A model generated the notes under the pieces. That model made no database searches. It saw only the letters and a list, made by a program, of their open reading frames with translations, and was not told the origin of the DNA. The position numbers and the translations under genes are program-made. Source: JAJFJD01 sp965228975 (GTDB taxonomy: Bacteria; Pseudomonadota; Alphaproteobacteria; UBA8366). Taken from it: DNA of 64,000 nucleotides. Shown here piece by piece: positions 28,018 through 36,327 of this stretch (its first letter is position 1; every line of letters begins with the position of its first letter). Where the stretch lies: assembly GCA_965228975.1 (NCBI GenBank), contig OZ245851.1:2418001-2482000 (forward strand). The letters run 5' to 3'.

Positions 28018-28743
28018 CTATACCGCCGGCCCCTTGCCGTCGGGTACGAAGACATAGCCCGCGCCCCGGACTGTCTTGATGATTTGCGGCTTCTGGGGAT
28101 CGGCTTCAATCTTGCGCCGCAACCGGGCAATGCGGATATCGATGCTGCGGTCGAACGGATCCCAGCGCCGGTGATGGGCTAGGTCGAGTAATTGATCGCG
28201 CGTCAGGACACGATTCGGGTGTTCGACAAATGCAGCCAACAGATCGAATTCCATTGCGGTCAACGACACCGGCGAACCGTCTTCCGCGAACAGCTCATGC
28301 GCATCGAGGTCCAGCACAAAGCTGCCGATCGCCAGACGCCGGTTATCCCCGCTCGGCACTTTCGCCGGCGGTGCCGCGGCACGCCGCAGAACGCTCTTAA
28401 CGCGCGCCGCAAGCTCCCGCAGGTCGCACGGTTTGCCGATATAGTCGTCCGCGCCGAGTTCTAATCCGATTACGCGATCCACCGGTTCCGCCGCGGCCGT
28501 CACCATGATGATTGCGGCCTCGGTCTCCTCGCGCAGATACCGCGCCAGCGTCAGACCGTCCTCACCCGGAAGATTCAAATCAAGAAGGACCAGATCGAGC
28601 GGGCCTTCTTCAACGCGCGCGCGCAATGCCTCGCCGGATTCTGCGGTCGATACGTCATATCCCCGCATCGTCAAATATTCCGCGAAAGTGTCGCGGACAT
28701 CCTCTTCGTCATCGACAACGACGATACGTTCACGGTCACTCAT
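28018..28743 (-). CDS. OmpR-family response regulator
   Basis: 241 residues. Receiver with acidic pair D11/D12, phosphoacceptor D55 in LVLLDLNLPGEDG and Lys in IGKPCDLREL; winged-helix DNA-binding domain at about 135-235 (LTAMEFDLLAAFVEHPNRVL and DIRIARLRRKIE). The ATG at 28743 follows GGGAGGGG and begins MSDRERIVVVDD. It is cotranscribed with the hybrid kinase downstream and is the natural output partner. Targets are unknown; the divergent small gene at 28944 is a candidate. Confidence 0.93.
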   Translation of the reverse strand: MSDRERIVVVDDEEDVRDTFAEYLTMRGYDVSTAESGEALRARVEEGPLDLVLLDLNLPGEDGLTLARYLREETEAAIIMVTAAAEPVDRVIGLELGADDYIGKPCDLRELAARVKSVLRRAAAPPAKVPSGDNRRLAIGSFVLDLDAHELFAEDGSPVSLTAMEFDLLAAFVEHPNRVLTRDQLLDLAHHRRWDPFDRSIDIRIARLRRKIEADPQKPQIIKTVRGAGYVFVPDGKGPAV

Positions 28744-28943
28744 GCCGTGCCCCTCCCAGCTAGAGATACTCCCAAGGCGTGCAAATGCCCCGGAAAACTC
28801 CCAAATTTTCGCCCAATCCCAATGTTCGCCGGCGTGGTGATCCAGAAACAATTGAAACACGTAATGTTCTGAAACGACATCACTCAGAAATTTCCTGCCC
28901 ACATACTCCTGAGCGTAGTTACACGCTAACTGGGAACAGAGCC

Positions 28944-29453
28944 ATGCAAGAGTATCATCAAAAACGGCAAAAATCGCCAATCGACGCGCAAGCACGTATC
29001 ATGGGCAGCCTGCAGCCGCGCAAGCCGCGTCCGCCGCGCCTCTTGCACGCGCTGCTGATTCTACCGCTGATTATGATTGTACCGACCGGTGGTTCTGCAA
29101 TCGGGTCTAAAGTCATAACCGACGGTGCCGTGCAGGATCGCCAATACGGCAGCCGGAGCGAAACCGCCACGCAAACGCCGGTGAACGGTTGCGCATGTTC
29201 GAGCGCGTCGCCCCCGCAGACGCTATCTCGGCTGCCCAGCCTCCAGACCGGAAAATCGGCGCGCTGGCAACGCGTGCTGCCCGCATCGGTCCTCGCACGC
29301 ATCGGCGCAGCCCCTTCGAAACGGGATTCGCGCTGCGTCATGAGCGATAAATACGCCTGCTTACGCGGCACGCCATTGCCACAGACGATGCCGCCCAGCG
29401 CGGTCCGGGACGGCCAGCAAAGCGTCCAACTCCCCACACCGTACAAAAGCTGA
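28944..29453 (+). CDS. Small putative secreted or membrane-anchored protein, unknown
   Basis: 169 residues from the ATG at 28944. A basic N-terminus is followed by one hydrophobic stretch, LLHALLILPLIMIVP, near residue 32, then a Ser/Pro/Gln-rich region with four Cys. No family recognised. Support for expression is the strong intrinsic terminator 25 bp after the stop, with no other plus-strand gene that would need it. It diverges from the response regulator, with AGCGT-N6-ACGCT at 28912-28927 just before the start. Coding is not certain. Confidence 0.4.
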   Translation: MQEYHQKRQKSPIDAQARIMGSLQPRKPRPPRLLHALLILPLIMIVPTGGSAIGSKVITDGAVQDRQYGSRSETATQTPVNGCACSSASPPQTLSRLPSLQTGKSARWQRVLPASVLARIGAAPSKRDSRCVMSDKYACLRGTPLPQTMPPSAVRDGQQSVQLPTPYKS

Positions 29454-29477
29454 CACCCTCCCCACGTTGGCTTGATG

Positions 29478-29513
29478 ACGCCGGGCCGCGGATTTCCACG
29501 GCCCGGCGTTTTT
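29478..29513 (+). terminator. Strong Rho-independent terminator
   Basis: A perfect 11-bp stem (ACGCCGGGCCG with CGGCCCGGCGT), a 10-base loop and TTTTT. It ends a plus-strand transcript, most simply that of the small gene at 28944-29453. Confidence 0.88.
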
Positions 29514-29538
29514 CAATGCCGATTAGAGCCTTCGAGGA

Positions 29539-29724
29539 TCAAGAGAAATAGGACCGGAGGTCATCGCGTTGGCGAAAACCACGCGGCAGGGTGTACATGC
29601 GCAAATCCGCCGGCGATGCATCCGGGCGGCCGAACCCGCCGTTTCGGTTCAAGCGGATCGTTATTCGATCTCCCCGCCGCACCAGGCTCCTCACCTTCCG
29701 GCAGCATCTGACCAAAACACGCAT
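29539..29724 (-). CDS. Small basic protein, unknown
   Basis: 61 residues, rich in Arg (RVLVRCCRKVRSLVRRGDR at the N-terminus), with a YTLPRGFRQRDD tail. The main support is its ribosome binding site: AAGGAGGT sits seven bases before the ATG at 29724, among the best in the window. A longer frame to 29847 exists but lacks such a site. No family recognised; the basic charge could mean nucleic-acid or membrane binding. It converges on the terminator at 29478. Confidence 0.5.
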   Translation of the reverse strand: MRVLVRCCRKVRSLVRRGDRITIRLNRNGGFGRPDASPADLRMYTLPRGFRQRDDLRSYFS

Positions 29725-30134
29725 TGTGACACCTCCTTGCTGACTTTCACGGCGCCAACCGGACGCCGGACCGCAATGCGGCGCGGTACGCAACGTGCAG
29801 CCTGATCGCGATATCTTTCCGTCCGATTTCTCCTTCGCGATTTTCACGTTTCAATTGTTTCAGGTGTCAGGACATAACGGGATATACCGCCAGCGTCTCG
29901 CAGCATCGCCTTCTATTGCCATGCGATGGAACCGGCCTATGTGATTCTTAATAACGAGAATTTCCCCATAGGACTCGCCAGCCCCGCATTCGGAAATCCC
30001 CCCTCTGCTCCCGACCGGCGGGGCTGGTTTTTACGGCACCATCGGCGCGCAACCCGCCGCCGAATAAGCGCAATTGTGCCGATGGAATAGCCGATGCTAT
30101 AAGCCGGTTTCCGCGCTTCGCCGCATAAGGAAAT
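29725..30134. other. Intergenic region upstream of the RND exporter
   Basis: 410 bp with no convincing gene. It holds the promoter side of the 61-residue minus-strand gene and the leader of the RND exporter, including a terminator-like hairpin at 29980-30032. I see no tRNA or known small RNA signature. Confidence 0.5.
29980..30032 (+). terminator. Terminator-like hairpin in the leader of the RND exporter gene
   Basis: AGCCCCGC pairs with GCGGGGCT across a 30-base loop and is followed by GGTTTTT. It lies about 100 bp upstream of the GTG of the exporter and far from any plus-strand stop codon, so it could be an attenuator or the end of an unannotated small RNA. Confidence 0.4.
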
Positions 30135-32735
30135 GTGACGATCGAAAAAAACGGTTTTGGCCGACAGTTCTTCGCCCGATGGATCGAAGGCGCCTGCCGA
30201 TTCGCCTGGTTCATTATCATCGGCACGCTTCTCCTTACCGGCGGCGCGCTGTACTACGCGGTGACCAATGTCTCCGTGGACGCCAGCGTCGACAAGATGC
30301 TGTCGCCATCGCTTCCCTTCCGGCAAAACGAAATCGCCATCGACGAAGCCTTTCCGTTGTCGGACGGAACGCTCTCGGTCGTTGTCGAGGCGCGTACCGC
30401 AGAACAGGCGGACGATGCGGCGAGCAGGCTCGCCGAGGCTCTGAGGGCGCGCACCGACCGGTTCAAGAGTATCTTCTACCCCGAAGGCCTCGCATTCCTG
30501 CGGCAGAACGGCCTTCTCTACCTTGACCAGGACGAACTCGAGTCCCTCGCCGATCGGCTGGCGGAAGCACAGCCTCTGCTGGCGGGCATCAGCGCGGACC
30601 GGACGCTGCGCGGCCTTGCCGATGTCCTGACGCTCGCCCTGGAGAATGCGGCCAACGAGTCCGCGGCCGCGTTTGGGCCTGCGCTGCGCAAGATGACGGC
30701 AACGGTAAACGCCCTCGGCGACGGTAAGGATGCGCGCCTGTCATGGCAGACCCTGCTGTCGGACGATACAGACGACGAGACCGCGAGCCGTCGCTTTATC
30801 GTTGCCCAGCCGGTCGTGGATTTCGGGTCGCTCTCCCCCGTTTCCGAAGCGATGACCGTCATCCGGGACGTTACCGCAAAACTCGGGTTCGATACGGACG
30901 ACACAGTGCGGGTTCGCGTGACCGGTACCCAATTGATGCGTCAAGAAGAGCTGCAGACGGTTAAGGACGGCATGGGCTTGGTCGGCATCTTGTCTTTCAC
31001 GATCGTTATCATCCTGCTCGCACTCGGACTGCGGTCGGTACGCTTGGTGGTCGCAGCGCTGATGACGCTTGTGGTCGGCCTTATCCTCACCGCGGCCTTC
31101 GCCATCGCGACCTTCTCCGCCTTGAACCTTATATCCGTAGCCTTCGCGGTCCTGTTCATCGGCCTCAGCGTCGATTTCGGCATTCATTTCACGCTGCGCA
31201 CCCGGGAGGAGATGACCGACGCCGCGAATACCGGCGATGCCCTGCGCGAAGCGGCAAAGGGCGTCGGCGGACCGCTCTTGCTCTCTGCCGTCGCCGCGGC
31301 GCTCGGCTTCCTGTCGTTCCTGCCGACGGACTATCGCGGCGTGTCGGAGTTGGGCGTGATATCCGGTGCGGGCATGTTCGTCGCCTTGGTCGCGAATATG
31401 ACGCTGCTCCCGGCCCTGCTCTATGTCATGGGGATACGCGCATCCGGGCAACCGGGCGGCAAACCGGCGCGCAGCCCGCTTCGCGGTATTGTCCGATCGC
31501 ACCCCGGCAAAATTGCGATCGGTGCGGCGATCATCGGCATCGCCGCAGCCGCCGTCACGCCTTTCGCGGAATTCGACGAAGACCCGCTCAATTTGCGCGA
31601 TCCCAACTCTCCGTCGGTCGCAACCTTGCTGGACCTGCTGAAAGACCCACGGACCGAACCTTATTCCGCCGAATTGCTGGTTCAGGACCTTGCCACAGCC
31701 GACCAACTCGGCCGCCATTTAAAGGCGCTGCCGGAAGTGAAGAACGCCACGACGATCAGCAATCTCGTGCCGGCGGACCAGGATACGAAGAAGGAGATCA
31801 TCGAGGAGACGGCGCTGGTCCTGACACCGGTCTTTATGGGTGCAGGCGATGCCGCCGCCCTTACGGACGCAGAGCGGCAACAGGCTTTCGCATCGCTTCG
31901 GGCGGCCCTCGCAGGGCCTCACGCCAGCATCTTGCCCGGCGCCGGGGAGCTTGCGGCGGCGCTTTCCAAATTGCCGGCGACGGCTGAGGCTCGGAAACGG
32001 CTTGAGGAGGCCCTGCTCGGCGACTTCCCGCTCTTCCGCGACCGCCTGTCCGATCTGATGCAACCCGATGGCATTACCCTTGAGACGATCCCCGCACCGT
32101 TGCGAGACCGGCAGATCAGCAAAGATGGCCGCGCCCTTGTGACCATCAAGCCGCGTGACGACCTGCGCGACGCCGATGCCCGCCGGCAGTTCGCCGCCGC
32201 GGTCCAGAAAGTGACGCCGACCGCAAGCGGATCGGCGATCCGGTATTCGGCGGTGAAGGATGCGGTGGTCGGATCGTTCCAGCAGGCGGCCGTGCTGGCG
32301 TTGGTCATGATCGTCATTCTGTTGTTGGCGGTTCTTCGGCGCATTGCCGATGTCCTGATGGTGCTGAGCCCGCTTGCGCTCGCGGTGGCGATCACCGTCG
32401 CCGTTACCGTGGTGTTCCAGACGCCCTTCAATCTGGCCAATATCATCGTCCTGCCGCTTATCCTCGGTCTGGGTGTCGCCTTCGGTATTCATATCGTGCT
32501 GCGCCACCGCGACGAGGGCGACGACAAGATGCTCGAGACCTCGACGCCGCGCGCGGTCCTGTTCAGCGCGCTGACCACGATCGGCTCGTTCGGGGCGCTC
32601 ACCCTGTCCAACCATCCGGGGACCGCCAGCATGGGCTACCTGCTGACGCTGTCGGTGAGCCTGACGATGCTGTGCACCTTGATTGTTTTGCCGGCGCTGC
32701 TCGAACTGTTCGGCAGGCGTCCGTCGGACCACTAG
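30135..32735 (+). CDS. MMPL/RND family exporter, HpnN-like
   Basis: 866 residues with a GTG start preceded by AAGGA. Hydrophobic segments fall in two sets: one N-terminal (about 20-40), then clusters at about 285-430 and 700-865, each following a periplasmic loop domain, the RND/MMPL layout. The first loop contains SVDKMLSPSLPFRQNE and the first membrane cluster GLSVDFGIHFTLRTREE. The length and layout fit HpnN, which moves hopanoids to the outer membrane. No hopanoid synthesis genes are in the window, so the substrate is inferred. Confidence 0.85.
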   Translation: MTIEKNGFGRQFFARWIEGACRFAWFIIIGTLLLTGGALYYAVTNVSVDASVDKMLSPSLPFRQNEIAIDEAFPLSDGTLSVVVEARTAEQADDAASRLAEALRARTDRFKSIFYPEGLAFLRQNGLLYLDQDELESLADRLAEAQPLLAGISADRTLRGLADVLTLALENAANESAAAFGPALRKMTATVNALGDGKDARLSWQTLLSDDTDDETASRRFIVAQPVVDFGSLSPVSEAMTVIRDVTAKLGFDTDDTVRVRVTGTQLMRQEELQTVKDGMGLVGILSFTIVIILLALGLRSVRLVVAALMTLVVGLILTAAFAIATFSALNLISVAFAVLFIGLSVDFGIHFTLRTREEMTDAANTGDALREAAKGVGGPLLLSAVAAALGFLSFLPTDYRGVSELGVISGAGMFVALVANMTLLPALLYVMGIRASGQPGGKPARSPLRGIVRSHPGKIAIGAAIIGIAAAAVTPFAEFDEDPLNLRDPNSPSVATLLDLLKDPRTEPYSAELLVQDLATADQLGRHLKALPEVKNATTISNLVPADQDTKKEIIEETALVLTPVFMGAGDAAALTDAERQQAFASLRAALAGPHASILPGAGELAAALSKLPATAEARKRLEEALLGDFPLFRDRLSDLMQPDGITLETIPAPLRDRQISKDGRALVTIKPRDDLRDADARRQFAAAVQKVTPTASGSAIRYSAVKDAVVGSFQQAAVLALVMIVILLLAVLRRIADVLMVLSPLALAVAITVAVTVVFQTPFNLANIIVLPLILGLGVAFGIHIVLRHRDEGDDKMLETSTPRAVLFSALTTIGSFGALTLSNHPGTASMGYLLTLSVSLTMLCTLIVLPALLELFGRRPSDH

Positions 32736-32762
32736 CCGCCATTGAGGAGCTAGCCCCAGACC

Positions 32763-33140
32763 ATGGCACGCGATGACGCCTTCGAGGAAAGTTTCCGCCG
32801 CCTTCGCGCCATCCTGCACCGCCATGCCTCCCATCTGGTCGTAACCAAGGACGAGCCGGCGCTCTACTATCTCGACACCGCGCATATCATGAAGAACAAA
32901 AAGCCGCTGTTCTTCGGGTCGGTCCAAATGCGCAAACGCTACGTCAGCTTCCATCTCATGCCGGTCTACGTCTTTCCCGACCTGCTGGACCCGGTACCGC
33001 CGGACCTGCTGAAGCGGATGCAGGGCAAGTCCTGCTTCAATTTCAACACCATCGCCGATGATCATGTGACGTCACTGGAACGCCTCACGGCGACGGGCTT
33101 TATTCGATACCAGTCTGAAAATCTCCTGGGTACGCCCTAA
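32763..33140 (+). CDS. Conserved hypothetical protein (DUF1801/YdhG-like)
   Basis: 125 residues, soluble. Segments KKPLFFGSVQMRKRYVSFHL and LLKRMQGKSCFNFN recall the YdhG/DUF1801 group of small proteins, but the match is from memory and weak. It starts 28 bp after the RND exporter stop and could be cotranscribed with it. No catalytic motif visible. Confidence 0.6.
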   Translation: MARDDAFEESFRRLRAILHRHASHLVVTKDEPALYYLDTAHIMKNKKPLFFGSVQMRKRYVSFHLMPVYVFPDLLDPVPPDLLKRMQGKSCFNFNTIADDHVTSLERLTATGFIRYQSENLLGTP

Positions 33141-33210
33141 AATCCGCTCGACGCCGTCGCCGGATCGGGATCATGGTGTTCCCGAATGAATTCCGACGAG
33201 GAGGAGAACG

Positions 33211-33852
33211 ATGGCCAAGGCGATCCAAAGCGTCGCAGACCTTACCGAGTTTGGCCGGACCCGGCTGTCACAGAATTTCTTCATGCGCGACATGCTGTAC
33301 AGTGAAGTGGCGAATTTCCACGGCATCCCGAATATCCCAGACGATCCCGATCTGGCGGTCGAGGCCGGACGGAAGCTGGCCGAGCGGATTCTCGAACCGC
33401 TCCATCGCGCATTCGGCAGCGTCGTGGTCCGCAGCGCCTATCGCTCGCCCGCGGTTAACGGGTACTGCCACGAACGGTTCAAGGACGGCGACCGCGCCTA
33501 TTTCTGCAGCGACAATGAATACAACCGCGCCCAACACATCTGGGATCAGCGGGATGCCGCGGGATGCCTCGGTGCGACCGCCAGCATCGTCATCCCGTGG
33601 TATCTGCCCCGTTTCGAGAAAACCGGGGATCCCCGCCCGCTCGCGTGGTGGATACGGGACAACGTCCCGGTCTATGACATGATGAGCTTCTATCCCTGGC
33701 TCTGCGCCTTCAACATCCGATGGTATGAGGGGGAGAGCAATCACATGATCCGGCTTAGCGACGGGAAAGACGCCGAAATCCTCACACAGAAGGGCATGGA
33801 GAATTTCGACGGCGACCACAGTGATCGGTATCCCGGTTTTCCTAAGCCGTAG
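33211..33852 (+). CDS. Hypothetical protein, possibly peptidase M15-like
   Basis: 213 residues, no signal peptide. A good ribosome binding site (GAGGAGAACG) precedes the ATG. VVVRSAYRSPAVNGYC followed by NRAQHIWDQRD resembles the M15_3 (D-Ala-D-Ala carboxypeptidase-like) pattern RSGYRSP...QH...D, which would supply zinc ligands His and Asp. The C-terminal third (NHMIRL near residue 177) is unusual. The assignment is tentative. Its 3' end overlaps the convergent sigma factor gene by 11 bp. Confidence 0.6.
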   Translation: MAKAIQSVADLTEFGRTRLSQNFFMRDMLYSEVANFHGIPNIPDDPDLAVEAGRKLAERILEPLHRAFGSVVVRSAYRSPAVNGYCHERFKDGDRAYFCSDNEYNRAQHIWDQRDAAGCLGATASIVIPWYLPRFEKTGDPRPLAWWIRDNVPVYDMMSFYPWLCAFNIRWYEGESNHMIRLSDGKDAEILTQKGMENFDGDHSDRYPGFPKP

Positions 33853-34720
33853 CCCGCGCGATATGGGCCATCTTCTCGGGGTTCCGCATGGAAAAGATAT
33901 GGCTGACCCGACCGTCGGGATCCACATGGACGGTCAGGATGGCGAACATGGCCCCATCCTGTGTGATCACCGCCGCGGTCGACCCGTTTACCCGCCGGTA
34001 TTCGACATCCAGGGTCATGAGGCCTTTCTCGACAAGGCCGAGGAAGAAACGCGTGACCGCCGTGGCGCCGGTGATGACGTTGCGCGCGGCGACCGCCTTG
34101 CCGCCGCCGTCCGCCCAGACTTCCACATCCTCCGATAGCGTCGCCTCGAATGCCGCCGCGTCGCCCGCCTCCAACGCCGCAAAGAACGCTTGGGTAAGCG
34201 CCTCGCGCCGTTCACCGTCGACGCCGAACCGCGGCTTATCGTCCCGGAGACGCTTGCGTGCCCGGTGCACCGTCTGACGCGTCGCCGATTGCGACCGTTC
34301 GAGGATTTCCGCGATTTCCCCATAGGAATAGTCGAAGACGTCCCGGAGCAGAAAGGCGGCCCGCTCGACCGGCGAAAGCCGCTCCATCATGAGCAAGAAG
34401 GCTGTAGAAACCGTCTCGTAGGATTCGAGCCCGGCATCTTGTCCGGCCACGCCCTCCGTCTCCAACGGTTCGGGCAACCAGGGGCCGACATAGGTTTCGC
34501 GGGTCCGGGCCGCCGATTTCAACCGGTCGAGGCAAAGCCGGCCGCATACCGTGGTCAACCAACCGGGAAGATTGTGGATGTCGTCTGCCTCGGCCCGGTG
34601 CAGGCGGATATAGGTTTCCTGCACCACGTCCTCCGCATCCGAAACCGAGCCGAGCATTCGATACGCGATTCCGACCAACCGCGCGCGCTCGTCCTCGAAG
34701 GCTTGCGTCCGGTCCGTCAT
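33842..34720 (-). CDS. ECF41-type RNA polymerase sigma factor (SigJ-like, SnoaL-like C-terminus)
   Basis: 292 residues, longer than a standard ECF sigma factor. Region 2 (RLVGIAYRMLGSVSDAEDVV, 13-32), the linker WLPEPL (81-86), region 4 (SYGEIAEILERSQSATRQTV, about 132-151) and a SnoaL/NTF2-like C-terminal extension carrying DGGGK (204-208) and NPEKM (283-287; usually NPDKL). These are hallmarks of group ECF41, whose extension controls activity in cis without a classic anti-sigma factor. Its ATG overlaps the stop of the upstream AhpD-like gene, and that operon has an ECF41-type promoter. Confidence 0.92.
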   Translation of the reverse strand: MTDRTQAFEDERARLVGIAYRMLGSVSDAEDVVQETYIRLHRAEADDIHNLPGWLTTVCGRLCLDRLKSAARTRETYVGPWLPEPLETEGVAGQDAGLESYETVSTAFLLMMERLSPVERAAFLLRDVFDYSYGEIAEILERSQSATRQTVHRARKRLRDDKPRFGVDGERREALTQAFFAALEAGDAAAFEATLSEDVEVWADGGGKAVAARNVITGATAVTRFFLGLVEKGLMTLDVEYRRVNGSTAAVITQDGAMFAILTVHVDPDGRVSHIFSMRNPEKMAHIARATA

Positions 34721-35247
34721 GCCGCCATCGCCAGGTCGATATTCACCGCCGCACAGCTCTTGCTGTGGCCCAAACCCCGTTTCAGCGACGGATACACCCG
34801 CGCGGAAGCGATCGCGATGGCCAATTCCGTCATGATCCCGGGGGCCAACCGGTCCGACAATGCGGCCCGCAGCAACTCGATTTCATCCGTGTTCGCGGCA
34901 ACCGCTGCCGCAAACCGATAAATCAACGCGAAGTCACGGGTTAGGGCCTCCGGCGCAAGGACAGCCTTCTCGACGACTTCGGGCGCGACCCCCTCGTGTA
35001 ACGCGAAATCGACATTTATCTGCAGGCAGGGGCCGCAATCCTCCGCTTTCACGGCGGCAATCCTCGCCACCGCCAGCGCTTCAGCGGATGCGTGTTTGCG
35101 ATGTCCCGACAAGGGCATGAAGAGGCTGAATTTCCAGAACGCCGCCCGGGATGACCGCAAGATGTCCCGGACATAGTCGAGTTTCGTGCCGACCCGGTTC
35201 TCGTAGGACCGAATGAGCCGGTTTTCCAACCAATACATGGGATTCAC
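34717..35247 (-). CDS. AhpD/carboxymuconolactone decarboxylase-like protein, ECF41 partner
   Basis: 176 residues with the AhpD-type redox motif C71-x2-C74 in EDCGPCLQINVDFAL. ECF41 sigma factors are characteristically next to a carboxymuconolactone decarboxylase, oxidoreductase or epimerase gene (COE), which is their main target; this gene fits that role. It is first in a two-gene operon, translationally coupled to the sigma factor. It may act in peroxide or organic hydroperoxide reduction; the true substrate of ECF41 partners is not established. Confidence 0.85.
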   Translation of the reverse strand: MNPMYWLENRLIRSYENRVGTKLDYVRDILRSSRAAFWKFSLFMPLSGHRKHASAEALAVARIAAVKAEDCGPCLQINVDFALHEGVAPEVVEKAVLAPEALTRDFALIYRFAAAVAANTDEIELLRAALSDRLAPGIMTELAIAIASARVYPSLKRGLGHSKSCAAVNIDLAMAA

Positions 35248-35297
35248 TCCTCTATCCCGTCATCACCATAGCGACGGAACGCCGCCGCTACACGGAT

Positions 35298-35324
35298 GAC
35301 GAAACGGCAACGCGATTTGTGACG
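35298..35324 (-). promoter_or_regulatory. ECF41-type promoter upstream of the COE-sigma operon
   Basis: On the minus strand: CGTCACA-N16-CGTC, which differs from the known ECF41 consensus TGTCACA-N16-CGTC by one base and has exact spacing. The -10 element lies 50 bp upstream of the AhpD-like start, so the operon is probably autoregulated. Confidence 0.75.
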
Positions 35325-35384
35325 GAACCGGGAAATTTTCTCTATCCCTCACGGCGATGATGCGTTGTGAGAAAAACAACATTC

Positions 35385-35398
35385 TGCAAGAATATGCA
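35385..35398. promoter_or_regulatory. TGCA-N6-TGCA site upstream of the tungstate-type regulator gene
   Basis: TGCAAGAATATGCA lies 15 bp upstream of the regulator's GTG. Its reverse complement TGCATATTCTTGCA matches the site before tupB (TGCAATATCCTGCA) at 10 of 14 bases. The position over the likely core promoter suggests autorepression. Confidence 0.45.
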
Positions 35399-35413
35399 TA
35401 ACAAAATTGCCGG

Positions 35414-36301
35414 GTGACCGACCAAATGAGCGAATATCTCACCACCAAGGAACTGGCGGATTTGCTTCGCATCAAGGAGCGCAAGGTCTACGATCTGGCG
35501 GCATCCGGCGAAATTCCTTGCTCACGCGCGATGGGGAAACTGCTCTTCCCGCGCCAGGCGGTGAATGCCTGGCTGGCGGAGAACAGTTCCGGTTTTTCGC
35601 CGCAGACAATCGCCGAGCGCCCCGCCGTCTTCCTGGGCAGTCACGATCCCCTGCTGGACTGGGCGTTGCGCGAATCCCGCTGCGGTCTTGCGACCTTTTT
35701 CGACGGCAGCCTTGACGGTCTGGACCGGTTCGAGCGCAACGAGGGCGTGGCTACCGGGCTTCATATCTACGCCCCGGCGCGCGAGGAATGGAACGTGCCC
35801 GCTGTCGCGAAACGCTTCGGGGCCACCCCCGCGGTGCTGGTCGAATGGGCCTGGCGCGACCGCGGGCTGATCGTCGGACCCGACAAAGCGGAGGCAATTT
35901 CATCGCTGGATGACCTGAAAGGCCGCCGGGTCATCCCGCGCCAACCCGAGGCCGGCAGCCACGCCCTGTCCGCCCATCTCTTGGGCGAAGCCGGTTTGTC
36001 CGAAACGGATTTCGATACCCTGCCGCCGGCACGGAGCGAGACCGACGCCGCCTTGGCGGTCCTTGAAGGCAAGGCCGACGCCGCCTTTGGGCTGAAGGCG
36101 CTCGCCACGCAATATCGGATGGCCTTCGTCCCGTTGATCCGGGAACGGTTCGATCTGCTCGTCGACCGGCGCGCCTGGTTCGAACCGCCGATTCAGACCC
36201 TGCTCGACTTCTGCCGGTCGTCCGCATTCGGCGATAAGTCAAAGGAAATGGACGGCTACGACGCCGGCGGCCTGGGCAGGGTGCATTTTAACGGCCTCTA
36301 A
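35414..36301 (+). CDS. One-component regulator: excisionase-type HTH fused to periplasmic-binding-like domain
   Basis: 295 residues. N-terminal helix-turn-helix of the excisionase/MerR-like type (EYLTTKELADLLRIKERKVY, then RAMGKLLFPRQAV), followed from about residue 70 by a PBP-like fold (VFLGSHDPLLDWALRES, then PRQPEAGSHALSAHLLGEAG). This architecture often occurs next to molybdate or tungstate transporters and senses the oxyanion or molybdopterin. It converges on tupA, the end of a tupB-tupC-tupA operon, and shares a TGCA-N6-TGCA site with the tupB/modA region. Start is GTG at 35414 or ATG at 35426. Confidence 0.85.
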   Translation: MTDQMSEYLTTKELADLLRIKERKVYDLAASGEIPCSRAMGKLLFPRQAVNAWLAENSSGFSPQTIAERPAVFLGSHDPLLDWALRESRCGLATFFDGSLDGLDRFERNEGVATGLHIYAPAREEWNVPAVAKRFGATPAVLVEWAWRDRGLIVGPDKAEAISSLDDLKGRRVIPRQPEAGSHALSAHLLGEAGLSETDFDTLPPARSETDAALAVLEGKADAAFGLKALATQYRMAFVPLIRERFDLLVDRRAWFEPPIQTLLDFCRSSAFGDKSKEMDGYDAGGLGRVHFNGL

Positions 36302-36327
36302 CACCGGCACCTTACCGGACCGGTCGG

